NCBI GenBank assembly: GCA_009839535.1
Contig: VXPN01000123.1
Span: 1 to 6,023, forward strand
Length of the DNA stretch: 6,023 nucleotides
DNA from: Boseongicola sp. SB0662_bin_57
GTDB taxonomy: Bacteria; Pseudomonadota; Alphaproteobacteria; Rhodobacterales; Rhodobacteraceae
Direction: 5' to 3'
Position numbers and translations under genes: made by a program
In this document: in pieces, positions 1 through 5,429 of the stretch
Layout of the letters: the number at the start of each line of letters is the position of its first letter
Numbering within the stretch: the stretch's first letter is position 1
The notes under the pieces: model-generated
Database searches by the model: none
The model's input: the letters and a program-made list of their open reading frames with translations, nothing else
What the model was told of the DNA's origin: nothing

Positions 1-2
1 GG

Positions 3-299
3 CTCACGGGCAATCGCGCCGTCCAGCTATGGCAGGCAAAGGGCGATGCGCCGGTCCTGATCCCTCACACGGCAGAAGCCTGCACGATCATCATGCCGAT
101 GCGCGACGGATCGAGCTACGGGATGCCGGACTGGATCGAGCGGCCAAAGGCCAGGCGCGACACAAGCGGCCAGGTCGCCGCGCTGAAAGCCAGGCGGCAG
201 GAACGCCGGGCCGCTGGCCAGTGCATTGACTGCGGATCGCCTGCCGACGGCAAGGCGCGTTGCACGTCCTGCGCGACCAGGAACCGCAAAGCGGCCTGA
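3..299 (+). CDS. 3' end of a gene with a C-terminal zinc-ribbon-like motif (5'-partial)
   Basis: The reading frame is open from the left edge to the TGA at 297-299, so this is probably the C-terminal ~98 residues of a longer protein. The alternative is a short 68-residue protein from the ATG at 93, but no ribosome-binding site precedes that ATG and the upstream residues (QLWQAKGDAPVLIPHTAEAC) read like protein. The tail is a basic helix (KARRQERRAAG) followed by CIDCG and CTSC, giving C-x2-C-x9-C-x2-C with cysteine codons at 222, 231, 261 and 270. This is a plausible zinc-binding ribbon, common at the ends of small phage DNA- or RNA-binding proteins. The body of the protein is outside the window, so no function can be named. 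A terminator-like hairpin starts 22 bp after the stop, which supports 299 as a true gene end. The alternative is a chance open frame in GC-rich DNA, which the paired cysteines make less likely. Confidence 0.5.
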   Translation, partial: LTGNRAVQLWQAKGDAPVLIPHTAEACTIIMPMRDGSSYGMPDWIERPKARRDTSGQVAALKARRQERRAAGQCIDCGSPADGKARCTSCATRNRKAA

Positions 300-320
300 C
301 CGGGACATTGACGACCATCG

Positions 321-348
321 AAAGGGGCGACTACCTGGCCGCCCTTTT
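321..348 (+). terminator. Probable intrinsic terminator of the zinc-ribbon gene
   Basis: AAAGGGGCG (321-329) pairs with CGCCCTTTT (340-348) around a 10-nt loop. The stem has nine pairs including one G-U. The GC core is followed by TTTT, which doubles as a short U-tract. It begins 22 bp after the stop codon at 299, the usual place for a terminator. The U-tract is short, so efficiency is uncertain. Confidence 0.5.
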
Positions 349-365
349 CCGTTTCGGGACGGTCG

Positions 366-697
366 CAATCACTCATGGCCGATCCGCAATCACCGGACGG
401 CGCTGGACGGGACCAGGAGCGCCGACCAGGACACGCAGGCCGACACCGGCAAACCGACACTTGCCGACGGCGACCGGCAAGGCCGCAGGCCGTCGCACCC
501 GCTGACTGGCCAGCAAGAGCTACTCAATGCGTCAAGTGATTGCGTTTCCGCCATCGCGTGATTGTATCGACGACGGCTTGATTTTCGCCTGCGATGGCCT
601 TGAGTGATTGCGCCTTGATGCAGCGTGATTGCGCCTTGCTTGTGCCTGGGAGAACCCGGATCGGGATGCAATCACCAGTGCAAAAGCCTGCAATCAC
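366..697. repeat. Array of eight GTGATTG heptamers in four helically phased pairs
   Basis: The exact heptamer GTGATTG, or its complement CAATCAC, occurs at 366-372 (-), 387-393 (-), 536-542 (+), 558-564 (+), 604-610 (+), 625-631 (+), 669-675 (-) and 691-697 (-). The copies form four same-orientation pairs with start-to-start spacing of 21, 22, 21 and 22 bp, about two turns of B-DNA. From 536 to 691 they nearly follow a 22-bp lattice: one empty position near 580 is filled by a degenerate TTGATTTTCG, and the other near 647 is empty. Flanks extend the identity within pairs: GTGATTGCGCCTTG in copies 5 and 6, TGCAATCACCAG in copies 7 and 8. By eye I saw no other exact copy in the window. The pattern is that of iterons or multimeric protein-binding sites. 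Candidate binders are TerS, a replication initiator, a partition protein or a repressor; the sequence does not choose between them. Confidence 0.85.
460..481. repeat. Perfect 7-bp inverted repeat
   Basis: CTTGCCG (460-466) and CGGCAAG (475-481) flank an 8-nt spacer. It lies between the second and third copies of the heptamer array. There is no T-run after it, so it is not a convincing terminator. It could be a hairpin in a transcript or simply a consequence of the locally repetitive CCGACA/CGGCAA composition. Confidence 0.35.
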
Positions 698-706
698 CAG
701 GCTTTT
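682..706. terminator. Perfect hairpin, possible bidirectional terminator
   Basis: AAAAGCCTG (682-690) and CAGGCTTTT (698-706) are perfect complements around a 7-nt loop. The GC-containing core GCCTG/CAGGC is flanked by AAAA on one side and TTTT on the other, so either strand would give a short stem followed by four U residues. The loop CAATCAC is exactly the last unit of the heptamer array. The stem is short for a strong terminator, and no gene ends close by on either strand. It could instead be a structured element tied to the array. Confidence 0.5.
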
Positions 707-711
707 CAGCG

Positions 712-737
712 TGTCCGTTAATGACACTTAATGGACA
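712..737. repeat. Near-perfect 10-6-10 dyad with recombination-site or operator geometry
   Basis: TGTCCGTTAA (712-721) and TTAATGGACA (728-737) are inverted repeats with nine of ten matches, separated by the 6-bp centre TGACAC. A nested dyad GTGTC/GACAC (711-715 and 723-727) overlaps it. Two ~11-bp arms around a 6-bp core with inner TAA...TTA is the geometry of Xer/dif sites and other tyrosine-recombinase cores, but the arms do not match the dif consensus beyond those inner bases. A dimeric repressor operator is an equally good reading. It lies 6 bp after the hairpin at 682-706. Confidence 0.5.
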
Positions 738-899
738 TTCCGCAGTGATATGTGACTGATTTGCAACGTTTTTCGCGTCCCGGCCCGGCCTCCCAGGAGA
801 AAAAAGCGTAAACGGGGGGCGGGGTCGGTGGAACAAGTCCGGCTCCCGCCTGTCGCAGTACTTTGCGCCTTTCGGGTCCCGCCACATTGTTCGGTAAAT

Positions 900-916
900 C
901 GAGTATAAAACACTCG
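900..916. promoter_or_regulatory. Small dyad upstream of the terS promoter, possible operator
   Basis: CGAGT (900-904) and ACTCG (912-916) flank the AT-rich spacer ATAAAAC. The dyad ends 16 bp before the -35 box at 933, a position suited to an activator or repressor site. The arms are only 5 bp, so this is tentative. Confidence 0.3.
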
Positions 917-932
917 CACTTTCAACTTTTGG

Positions 933-968
933 TTGACAATGACATGACGTGATGTTACATTATAACAT
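933..968 (+). promoter_or_regulatory. Promoter P1 for the terminase operon, predicted leaderless
   Basis: A perfect -35 TTGACA (933-938) is followed by a 17-bp spacer and a -10-like TACATT (956-961). The A of the terS ATG lies at 969, seven bases after the -10 box, which is where transcription would normally begin, so the mRNA is predicted to be leaderless. Consistent with that, there is no ribosome-binding site before the ATG. The inverted repeat ATGTTA (952-957) and TAACAT (963-968), with a 5-bp spacer, overlaps the -10 and could be an operator. The block ATGTTACATTATAACA recurs with two differences, at the same distance from TTGACA, at the second promoter (5395-5429). Confidence 0.7.
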
Positions 969-1517
969 ATGTCGAAATGCGCGTCTGCCGAGAACGGCCA
1001 TCTCAGCGAGAGGTCGAATCCGCTGCCTGCCGGTGTGCCTGCGGTTCACAGGCAGGACGGGAAGCGTCTTCAGCCCGTGGACAGCGCCGAGCTTCGGCTC
1101 AGGCTGGCCCGTGGCCTGGCGGCGGGCCTGGCCCCTGCCGAGGCTGGCCGCAGGGCCGGATACCTGAACGGCCAGAGCGCGTGGAGGGCCGCACAGTCCG
1201 ACGAGGTTCAGGCCCATGTCGCGAAAATCCGCGAGGATGCCGCCCTTGTGGCGGGCGCAAGCCTTGAATGGGTCCTCGCGCACCACGTGAGGATCGTCGA
1301 GGACGCGGACGAGAAAACCAACGTCCGGCAGGCGAGCCTGACCGCGATCACGGACGTGCTTGGCTACAAGGAGGAGGCGGCCCGTCGCCGGGAAGAGGCG
1401 CAGGGGCGGTTCGAGCGGATGGACGACGAGGCGCTGGAAGACGAGATGGAGCGCCTGAAGGCCAGCCTGACAATCGTGGACGGCGAGGTCGTCGAGGTTG
1501 CCGATGCCGGGCAGTGA
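969..1517 (+). CDS. Phage terminase small subunit (TerS)
   Basis: TerS proteins are oligomeric DNA-binding factors that recognise the packaging start site on the phage genome and load the large subunit. This 182-residue protein has family-typical size and layout: an N-terminal segment rich in small residues and arginine (about 41-85, with LRLARGLAAGLAPAEAGRRA then VQAHVAKI) that fits the helix-turn-helix of Terminase_2-type small subunits, a central helical oligomerisation-like segment (95-132), and an acidic, strongly helical tail (134-165, including RMDDEALEDEMERLKAS). The stop codon overlaps the start of the large terminase gene by 14 bp, which indicates translational coupling. I chose ATG 969 because a good promoter places transcription onset at this base and nothing resembling a ribosome-binding site lies upstream. 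The call rests on size, fold pattern and position next to TerL. Sequence motifs in TerS families are weak, so the exact family is not certain. Confidence 0.85.
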   Translation: MSKCASAENGHLSERSNPLPAGVPAVHRQDGKRLQPVDSAELRLRLARGLAAGLAPAEAGRRAGYLNGQSAWRAAQSDEVQAHVAKIREDAALVAGASLEWVLAHHVRIVEDADEKTNVRQASLTAITDVLGYKEEAARRREEAQGRFERMDDEALEDEMERLKASLTIVDGEVVEVADAGQ

Positions 1518-3021
1518 CGACCGGAACGCGAAGGCGCGTCTTGCGGAACTGATGCACGAGAAGCTGCGTCGCAACGCCGACAAGAGCCTTCTGGCCTATG
1601 CGCAGTACATGGTTCCCAGCTTCAAGGTGAACCACCATCACGAAAGGATCGCCGAGGTCCTGGAGGACTGCGAGGCGGGGCTGATCGACCGGGCGCTGAT
1701 AACGACGCCGCCACGGCACGGGAAGTCGCTGCTTTGCTCCGTGGTGTTCCCGGCCTGGTATCTCGGACGCCATCCCACGAACGAGGTCATTGCGACCGCC
1801 TACGGTTCCGAGCTTGTCAGCGGCTTCGGGCGGCGGTTGCGCAATCTCGTGCGCGATCCGCGCCATGCGGACATCTTCGGGGAGGACGCGGCGCTGTCGC
1901 CCGAAAGCCGGGCGCGGGACATGTGGCTGACGATGGGCGGCGGGGTCTACAGGGCGGCTGGCGTCGGGGGCGGCATAACCGGTTTCGGCGGGCACTGCCT
2001 GATAATCGACGACCCGGTGAAGTCCTGGAAGGAGGCCGACAGTCCGGTTGTCCAGAGCCAGACCTGGGACTGGTACCAGAGCGACTTCCACACGCGGGTC
2101 ATGAAGGGAGGCTTCATTCTCGTCATCCAGACCCGGTGGAACGAGAACGATCTTGCCGGAAAGCTGCTGGCCGAGGAGGAAAAGGGAGGCGAGCAGTGGC
2201 ACAAGGTTCATTTCCCGGCGGTTGACAGGGACGGCAAGGCCCTCTGGCCGGAAATGTACGACATCGACTACTTCAGCCGCCGGATGCGGAACAACAGGGT
2301 CTGGCAGGCGCTTTACCAGGGAAATCCGCTTCCAGCCGAAGGCAACCTGTTCACGGAGAACATGTTCCGCACGTACGACCGGATGCCGGACATCGGGCGG
2401 ATGCGGATATACGGCGCAAGCGACTACGCGGTGAGCTTCGGGAAAGGCGACTTCACGGTCCATGTCGTGGTCGGCGTGGACGAGAACGACGACATCCACA
2501 TCCTGGACTTCTGGCGACGGCAGGAATCGTCGGACGTGAGCGTTGACGCCCAGCTTGCGCTCATGCTGCGCTGGAAGCCGCTCGTGTGGGCCGAGGAATC
2601 CGGGCAGATTCAGAAGTCGATTGGCCCGTTTCTCGAAAAGCGTCAGCGCGAACTGAAGGCATGGGGCGCGAGGCGGCAGTTCTCGTCCACGACGGACAAG
2701 GCGGCGCGGGCGCAGTCGTTCCTTGCGCGGATGGGTTCGGGCAAGGTGGTCTTTCCGGCGAACGCGCCGTGGTTCCCGGACCTGAAGGCCGAGATGCTCA
2801 AGTTCCCGCTTGGAAAGAACGATGACCAGGTGGACGCGCTGTCGCTGATAGGTCGGCTGATCGACCGCATGTCCACCGGAAAGGCGAAGGACGGTCCCGG
2901 CGAGAAGCCGCCCGCGCTGACAGTCGGCGGGAACCTTCCGCCGGGAATGCGCGGGTTCACCTGGGGGGAGGTCTCGAAGCACGTGATCGACCTGGCGAAA
3001 CGGCGGAGGAAGGCGGCATGA
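1504..3021 (+). CDS. Phage terminase large subunit (TerL), packaging ATPase and nuclease
   Basis: TerL docks on the portal, hydrolyses ATP to pump DNA into the prohead, and cuts the concatemer at the start and end of packaging. The 505-residue length is usual. Numbering from ATG 1504: Walker A PPRHGKS (69-75), Walker B LIIDD (166-170), and the TRWNENDL coupling-type motif (210-217) make up the N-terminal ATPase. The RNase H-like nuclease follows with acidic residues in ASDYA (D307), GDF (D316), AEES (E364/E365) and the characteristic NDDQVDA (D440, D441, D444). All catalytic motifs look intact. A TTG at 1498 would add two residues, but GAGG at 1494-1497 lies six bases before ATG 1504 and overlaps the TTG, so ATG is preferred. 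It overlaps terS by 14 bp, and its TGA shares ATGA with the next gene. Confidence 0.97.
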   Translation: MPGSDDRNAKARLAELMHEKLRRNADKSLLAYAQYMVPSFKVNHHHERIAEVLEDCEAGLIDRALITTPPRHGKSLLCSVVFPAWYLGRHPTNEVIATAYGSELVSGFGRRLRNLVRDPRHADIFGEDAALSPESRARDMWLTMGGGVYRAAGVGGGITGFGGHCLIIDDPVKSWKEADSPVVQSQTWDWYQSDFHTRVMKGGFILVIQTRWNENDLAGKLLAEEEKGGEQWHKVHFPAVDRDGKALWPEMYDIDYFSRRMRNNRVWQALYQGNPLPAEGNLFTENMFRTYDRMPDIGRMRIYGASDYAVSFGKGDFTVHVVVGVDENDDIHILDFWRRQESSDVSVDAQLALMLRWKPLVWAEESGQIQKSIGPFLEKRQRELKAWGARRQFSSTTDKAARAQSFLARMGSGKVVFPANAPWFPDLKAEMLKFPLGKNDDQVDALSLIGRLIDRMSTGKAKDGPGEKPPALTVGGNLPPGMRGFTWGEVSKHVIDLAKRRRKAA

Positions 3022-3170
3022 CGGCACGGATCGGCGTCCTGGCGTTCATCGTCGTCTGGCCCGTGATCGCGGCCTGTTTCGTGAACTGGCGGTTCGAGCC
3101 GGATTGGGAGGCCGTGTTCGCCGTCCGTGACGTGCAGACGAACAGGCCGGAACTGAGAGAGGTCCCGTGA
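3018..3170 (+). CDS. 50-residue putative lipoprotein or single-pass membrane protein
   Basis: This short gene starts in the ATGA overlap with the large terminase stop and has a strong ribosome-binding site, GGAGGA at 3005-3010, seven bases before the ATG. The N-terminus MTARIGVLAFIVVWPVIAAC is one arginine followed by a hydrophobic stretch (5-20) ending in IAAC, which fits the bacterial lipobox [LVI][ASTVI][GAS]C with Cys20 as the lipid-attachment site. The mature part would be about 31 residues, with Asp/Glu, Arg and a final REVP. If the signal is not cleaved, it is a single-pass inner-membrane protein. Its function is not recognised. The position between terminase and portal is not where lysis genes usually sit, although small phage lipoproteins include Rz1-type outer spanins. 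Arrangement and translation signals make it a likely real gene. Confidence 0.72.
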   Translation: MTARIGVLAFIVVWPVIAACFVNWRFEPDWEAVFAVRDVQTNRPELREVP

Positions 3171-3193
3171 GCGGATGACAGGGGGAAGAGAAG

Positions 3194-5308
3194 ATGCCGT
3201 ACGGCGAGCCTGAACGCGGGACGGAAGGTCCGCAGGAGTTCACGACGACCGTTGCGCGGTGGGAGGCGGAACTCGCGGCGGCGGAGAAGGTTCTCAGGAC
3301 CTGGCGCGAGTCCGCCAGGAACATCGACCGGCGCTACACGCTGGAGAAGGAGCAAGTGGACCTCGGGAAGCTGTTCGGCGAGAGTTCGAGCCGGTTCAAC
3401 ATCCTCTGGTCGAACATCCAGACGCTGAGGCCCGCCGTGTACGGGCAGGAACCCGTGCCGGTCGTGAAGCGGCGTCACAGGGACGCCGACCCCGTGGGCC
3501 GGATCGCGGCGGAGATGCTTGAGCGGGCGGTGAAGTCGGAGATGGAGCGCGACGAGCGCATGGGCTGCGGCATGGACGAGGCCCTGTCGCGGGCCAGCCT
3601 CGACTACCTGCTTTTCGCCCGTGGCTCCGCGTGGGTCCGCTACGAGCCGGACATGGAGGGCGACACCGTTCTGGAGGAGTCCTGCCCGGTCGATTACGTG
3701 GGCCGGAACGACCTTCTGTACAGCCCGAAGCGGACCTGGGCGGAGGTCGTGAAGTCCGGCTGGGTGGCCCGGCGCGTCAGCATGACACGGGCCGAGGGGG
3801 TCAGGCGTTTCGGGGATGTCTTCAAGGAGGTCCCGCTCGATGTCGGCGAGGAAGGCACCGAGATCGACGAGCGCGACCAGGAGGTCATTGGCCAGGCCGA
3901 TGTCTGGGAGATATGGGACGCGGCGAGCCGCAAGGTGTTCTGGGTCAGCCGGGCATGGACGGACCGCATTCTTGAGGAGAAGGACGATCCCCTGAAGCTG
4001 GAGGGGTTCTTCCCCTGCCCGAAGCCCGCCTTCGGGACGGTTTCCAACGAGAGCCTGGTGCCGGTGCCGGACTATCGGCAGTACGCGAAACTGGCTCAGG
4101 AGCTTGACGACCAGACCGCCCGGATTGACGGGCTGGTGAACGCGCTCAGGGCCAAGGGCTTCTACGACGCCTCGATAGAGGGGCTTGAGACCCTGATGAA
4201 CGAGAACGCGGACGTTCTCGTGCCCGTCTCGAACATGCAGAACATACTCGGCAAGGGCGGCGGCGGCGGCCAGATCACGGGAGTCGTCCAGTTCTTCCCG
4301 CTGGACACCATCGCCCGCGCCCTGGTCGGACTGTACGACGCGAGGGAGCGGACCAAGCAGACGCTCTACGAGGTTTCCGGGGTGGCGGACATCCTGCGGG
4401 GCGCGGTCGATCCCCGCGAGAAGCTGGGGCAGAGCCGGATCAAGGAACAGAACGCCGGGCGGCGGATCGACGTGAAGCGGCGCGAGATCGAGAACCTGGC
4501 GCGTGACTGCATCCGCCGCAAGGCCGAACTGATGGCCGAGCACTACGACCCGGAGCGGCTGCGGCGTCTGTCGAGCTTCGACCAGATGACCGCCGTCGTG
4601 CAGGCGGAGCTTCAGGCACCGGGGGCCGCCGACAGGCTGTTCGCCGAGGCGGTCACGCTCCTGCGGAACGAGAAGCTGCGGGGCTTCCGGCTGGAGATCG
4701 AGACCAATTCCACGATGATCCAGGACGACGAGGCCGAACGCGAGGGCCGGACGGAGTTCATGCGGGCGGCGGGCGAGTTCATGTCGTCGTCGCTGCAAGC
4801 GGTCGAGCAGGTTCCGTCCATGGCCCCGCTGATGGGCCAGATGCTCCTGTTCGGCGTTCGCGGCTTCCGGGCGGGGCGTCAGCTTGAAGGCGCGTTCGAG
4901 GACGCGGTTGAGCAGATTGCCGCAGGCGGCCAGCAGGAAGGGGGCGAGCCTGACCCGCAGGCGCAGGCGCAGGCGGACGCCGAGGCGCGGCAGCAGGAGA
5001 TTCAGGGCCAGATGGCCGTGAAGCAGGCCGAGGCGCAGGTCAAGCAGACCGATTCGGCGATGAAGCTCCAGGCGATGCAGGAGAAGCACCGGATCGAGAT
5101 GGAGAAGCTGGTGGCCGAGCACCAGGTCTCGCAGGCCGAGCACCGGATCGACATGGACAAGCTGGAGGCCGAGCTTGCGAAGTCGCAGGCGGAGGCGACG
5201 CTCAAGGAGCGCGAGGCGCTGACGGCTGTGGCCGCCGACACGGCGAAGTCGCAGAACGCGATGCGCGTTGCCGCCGACGCCGCCAGGCGGACGACGGTCC
5301 GGGAATGA
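3194..5308 (+). CDS. Phage portal protein, P22-like, with long C-terminal coiled coil
   Basis: The portal is a dodecameric ring at one capsid vertex through which TerL pumps DNA and to which the tail attaches. At 704 residues this is the large, P22-type class (P22 gp1 is 725). Recognisable family blocks are KVFWVSRAW (247-255), EGFFPCP (270-276), VPVPDY (289-294), a run of five glycines (355-359) and EVSGVADILRGAVDP (393-407), followed by the basic helix ending in RKAELMAEHY. From about 587 the chain is Gln/Ala/Glu/Lys-rich and predicted to be continuous coiled coil. This may correspond to the helical barrel that extends into the capsid in P22 portal. Within it lies an 18-residue tandem duplication (632-649 and 650-667). 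The start ATG 3194 follows a purine-rich GGGGAAG site. It begins 24 bp after the small gene upstream and ends before a 121-bp gap. Confidence 0.95.
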   Translation: MPYGEPERGTEGPQEFTTTVARWEAELAAAEKVLRTWRESARNIDRRYTLEKEQVDLGKLFGESSSRFNILWSNIQTLRPAVYGQEPVPVVKRRHRDADPVGRIAAEMLERAVKSEMERDERMGCGMDEALSRASLDYLLFARGSAWVRYEPDMEGDTVLEESCPVDYVGRNDLLYSPKRTWAEVVKSGWVARRVSMTRAEGVRRFGDVFKEVPLDVGEEGTEIDERDQEVIGQADVWEIWDAASRKVFWVSRAWTDRILEEKDDPLKLEGFFPCPKPAFGTVSNESLVPVPDYRQYAKLAQELDDQTARIDGLVNALRAKGFYDASIEGLETLMNENADVLVPVSNMQNILGKGGGGGQITGVVQFFPLDTIARALVGLYDARERTKQTLYEVSGVADILRGAVDPREKLGQSRIKEQNAGRRIDVKRREIENLARDCIRRKAELMAEHYDPERLRRLSSFDQMTAVVQAELQAPGAADRLFAEAVTLLRNEKLRGFRLEIETNSTMIQDDEAEREGRTEFMRAAGEFMSSSLQAVEQVPSMAPLMGQMLLFGVRGFRAGRQLEGAFEDAVEQIAAGGQQEGGEPDPQAQAQADAEARQQEIQGQMAVKQAEAQVKQTDSAMKLQAMQEKHRIEMEKLVAEHQVSQAEHRIDMDKLEAELAKSQAEATLKEREALTAVAADTAKSQNAMRVAADAARRTTVRE
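5087..5194 (+). repeat. 54-bp tandem duplication inside the portal coiled coil
   Basis: Bases 5087-5140 and 5141-5194 are adjacent, in-frame, clearly related 54-bp units encoding HRIEMEKLVAEHQVSQAE and HRIDMDKLEAELAKSQAE. Eighteen residues is about five helical turns. Differences are spread over the unit, so the duplication is not very recent or is held by selection on the coiled coil. Confidence 0.8.
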
Positions 5309-5394
5309 CCAGGGCGAAAGAGGCGGGAAAGGCCGCCGCATGAGGCGGAGGATGGATTGGTATCATCATTTTGGCCATTGGCATTAAAATGGTA
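5309..5394. promoter_or_regulatory. Intergenic gap after portal: weak hairpin and an AT-rich dyad
   Basis: CCGCC (5333-5337) and GGCGG (5344-5348) form a 5-bp stem with a 6-nt loop and no immediate T-run, so at best it is a weak terminator for the terminase-portal operon. Further on, an imperfect dyad spans 5367-5391: CATTTT (5367-5372) pairs with AAAATG (5386-5391), and GCCA-T-TGGC (5374-5382) sits inside. It ends 3 bp before the -35 box of the next promoter, which suits an operator. Confidence 0.4.
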
Positions 5395-5429
5395 TTGACA
5401 TCCGGGTATCCCAATGTTATGTTATAACA
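5395..5429 (+). promoter_or_regulatory. Promoter P2, twin of the terS promoter, predicted leaderless
   Basis: A perfect TTGACA (5395-5400), a 17-bp spacer and a -10-like TATGTT (5418-5423) are followed after six bases by the ATG at 5430, so the predicted start of transcription is the start codon. There is no ribosome-binding site. The block ATGTTATGTTATAACA (5414-5429) begins 13 bp after TTGACA, exactly as in P1, and differs from the P1 block at two of sixteen positions, while the 13-bp spacers are unrelated. It contains the perfect palindrome TGTTATAACA (5420-5429), a likely operator core. P2 would drive the 131-residue gene and the acidic gene behind it. Confidence 0.7.

Larger units (their letters stand above)
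300..968. other. Gene-poor control region upstream of the terminase genes
   Basis: About 670 bp carries no reading frame I would defend. Open frames on both strands here lack ribosome-binding sites, recognisable domains and sensible composition. The region contains, in order, a terminator-like hairpin, an array of a short repeated heptamer, a perfect hairpin, a near-perfect 26-bp dyad, a GC-rich stretch around 775-890 with no feature I can name, a small dyad at 900-916 and the promoter for terS. There is also a perfect 7-bp inverted repeat CTTGCCG/CGGCAAG (460-466 and 475-481). The density of symmetric and repeated sites suggests a regulatory, replication or packaging locus rather than decayed coding sequence. 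Confidence 0.7.

Noticed and set aside
93..299. Complete 68-residue gene starting at ATG 93
   Set aside because: There is no ribosome-binding site before it, and the frame is open and protein-like back to the left edge, so a 5'-partial gene is more likely. Not fully excluded.
375..539. Possible 54-residue plus-strand gene starting MADPQSPDGAG
   Set aside because: No ribosome-binding site or nearby promoter. The product is Arg/Pro/Gln-rich, as expected of non-coding GC-rich DNA, and its ends overlap array units.
366..697. CRISPR array
   Set aside because: The shared unit is only 7-14 bp, orientation changes within the array and the intervals are about 14 bp, unlike 24-40 bp repeats with 25-45 bp spacers. 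No cas gene is visible.
672..887. Minus-strand frame of 71 codons across the control region
   Set aside because: No ribosome-binding site, no recognisable domain, and it runs through the 712-737 dyad and the 682-706 hairpin, which look like non-coding elements.
1498..1503. TTG start for the large terminase
   Set aside because: The GAGG site at 1494-1497 abuts the TTG with no spacing, but sits six bases before ATG 1504, so the ATG is the better start.
1348..3027. Very long open frame on the minus strand opposite the large terminase
   Set aside because: It is a mirror of a strongly coding GC-rich gene. The plus-strand product has all TerL catalytic motifs, while the minus product is Arg/Pro/Leu-rich with no recognisable domain.
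2957..5341. 794-codon open frame on the minus strand opposite the portal gene
   Set aside because: Same effect of GC-ending codons in the real portal gene. The translation is low-complexity Leu/Arg/His/Pro-rich and has no credible start signal.
5333..5348. Strong terminator after portal
   Set aside because: The CCGCC/GGCGG stem is only 5 bp and lacks a following T-run, so I list it only as a weak hairpin.
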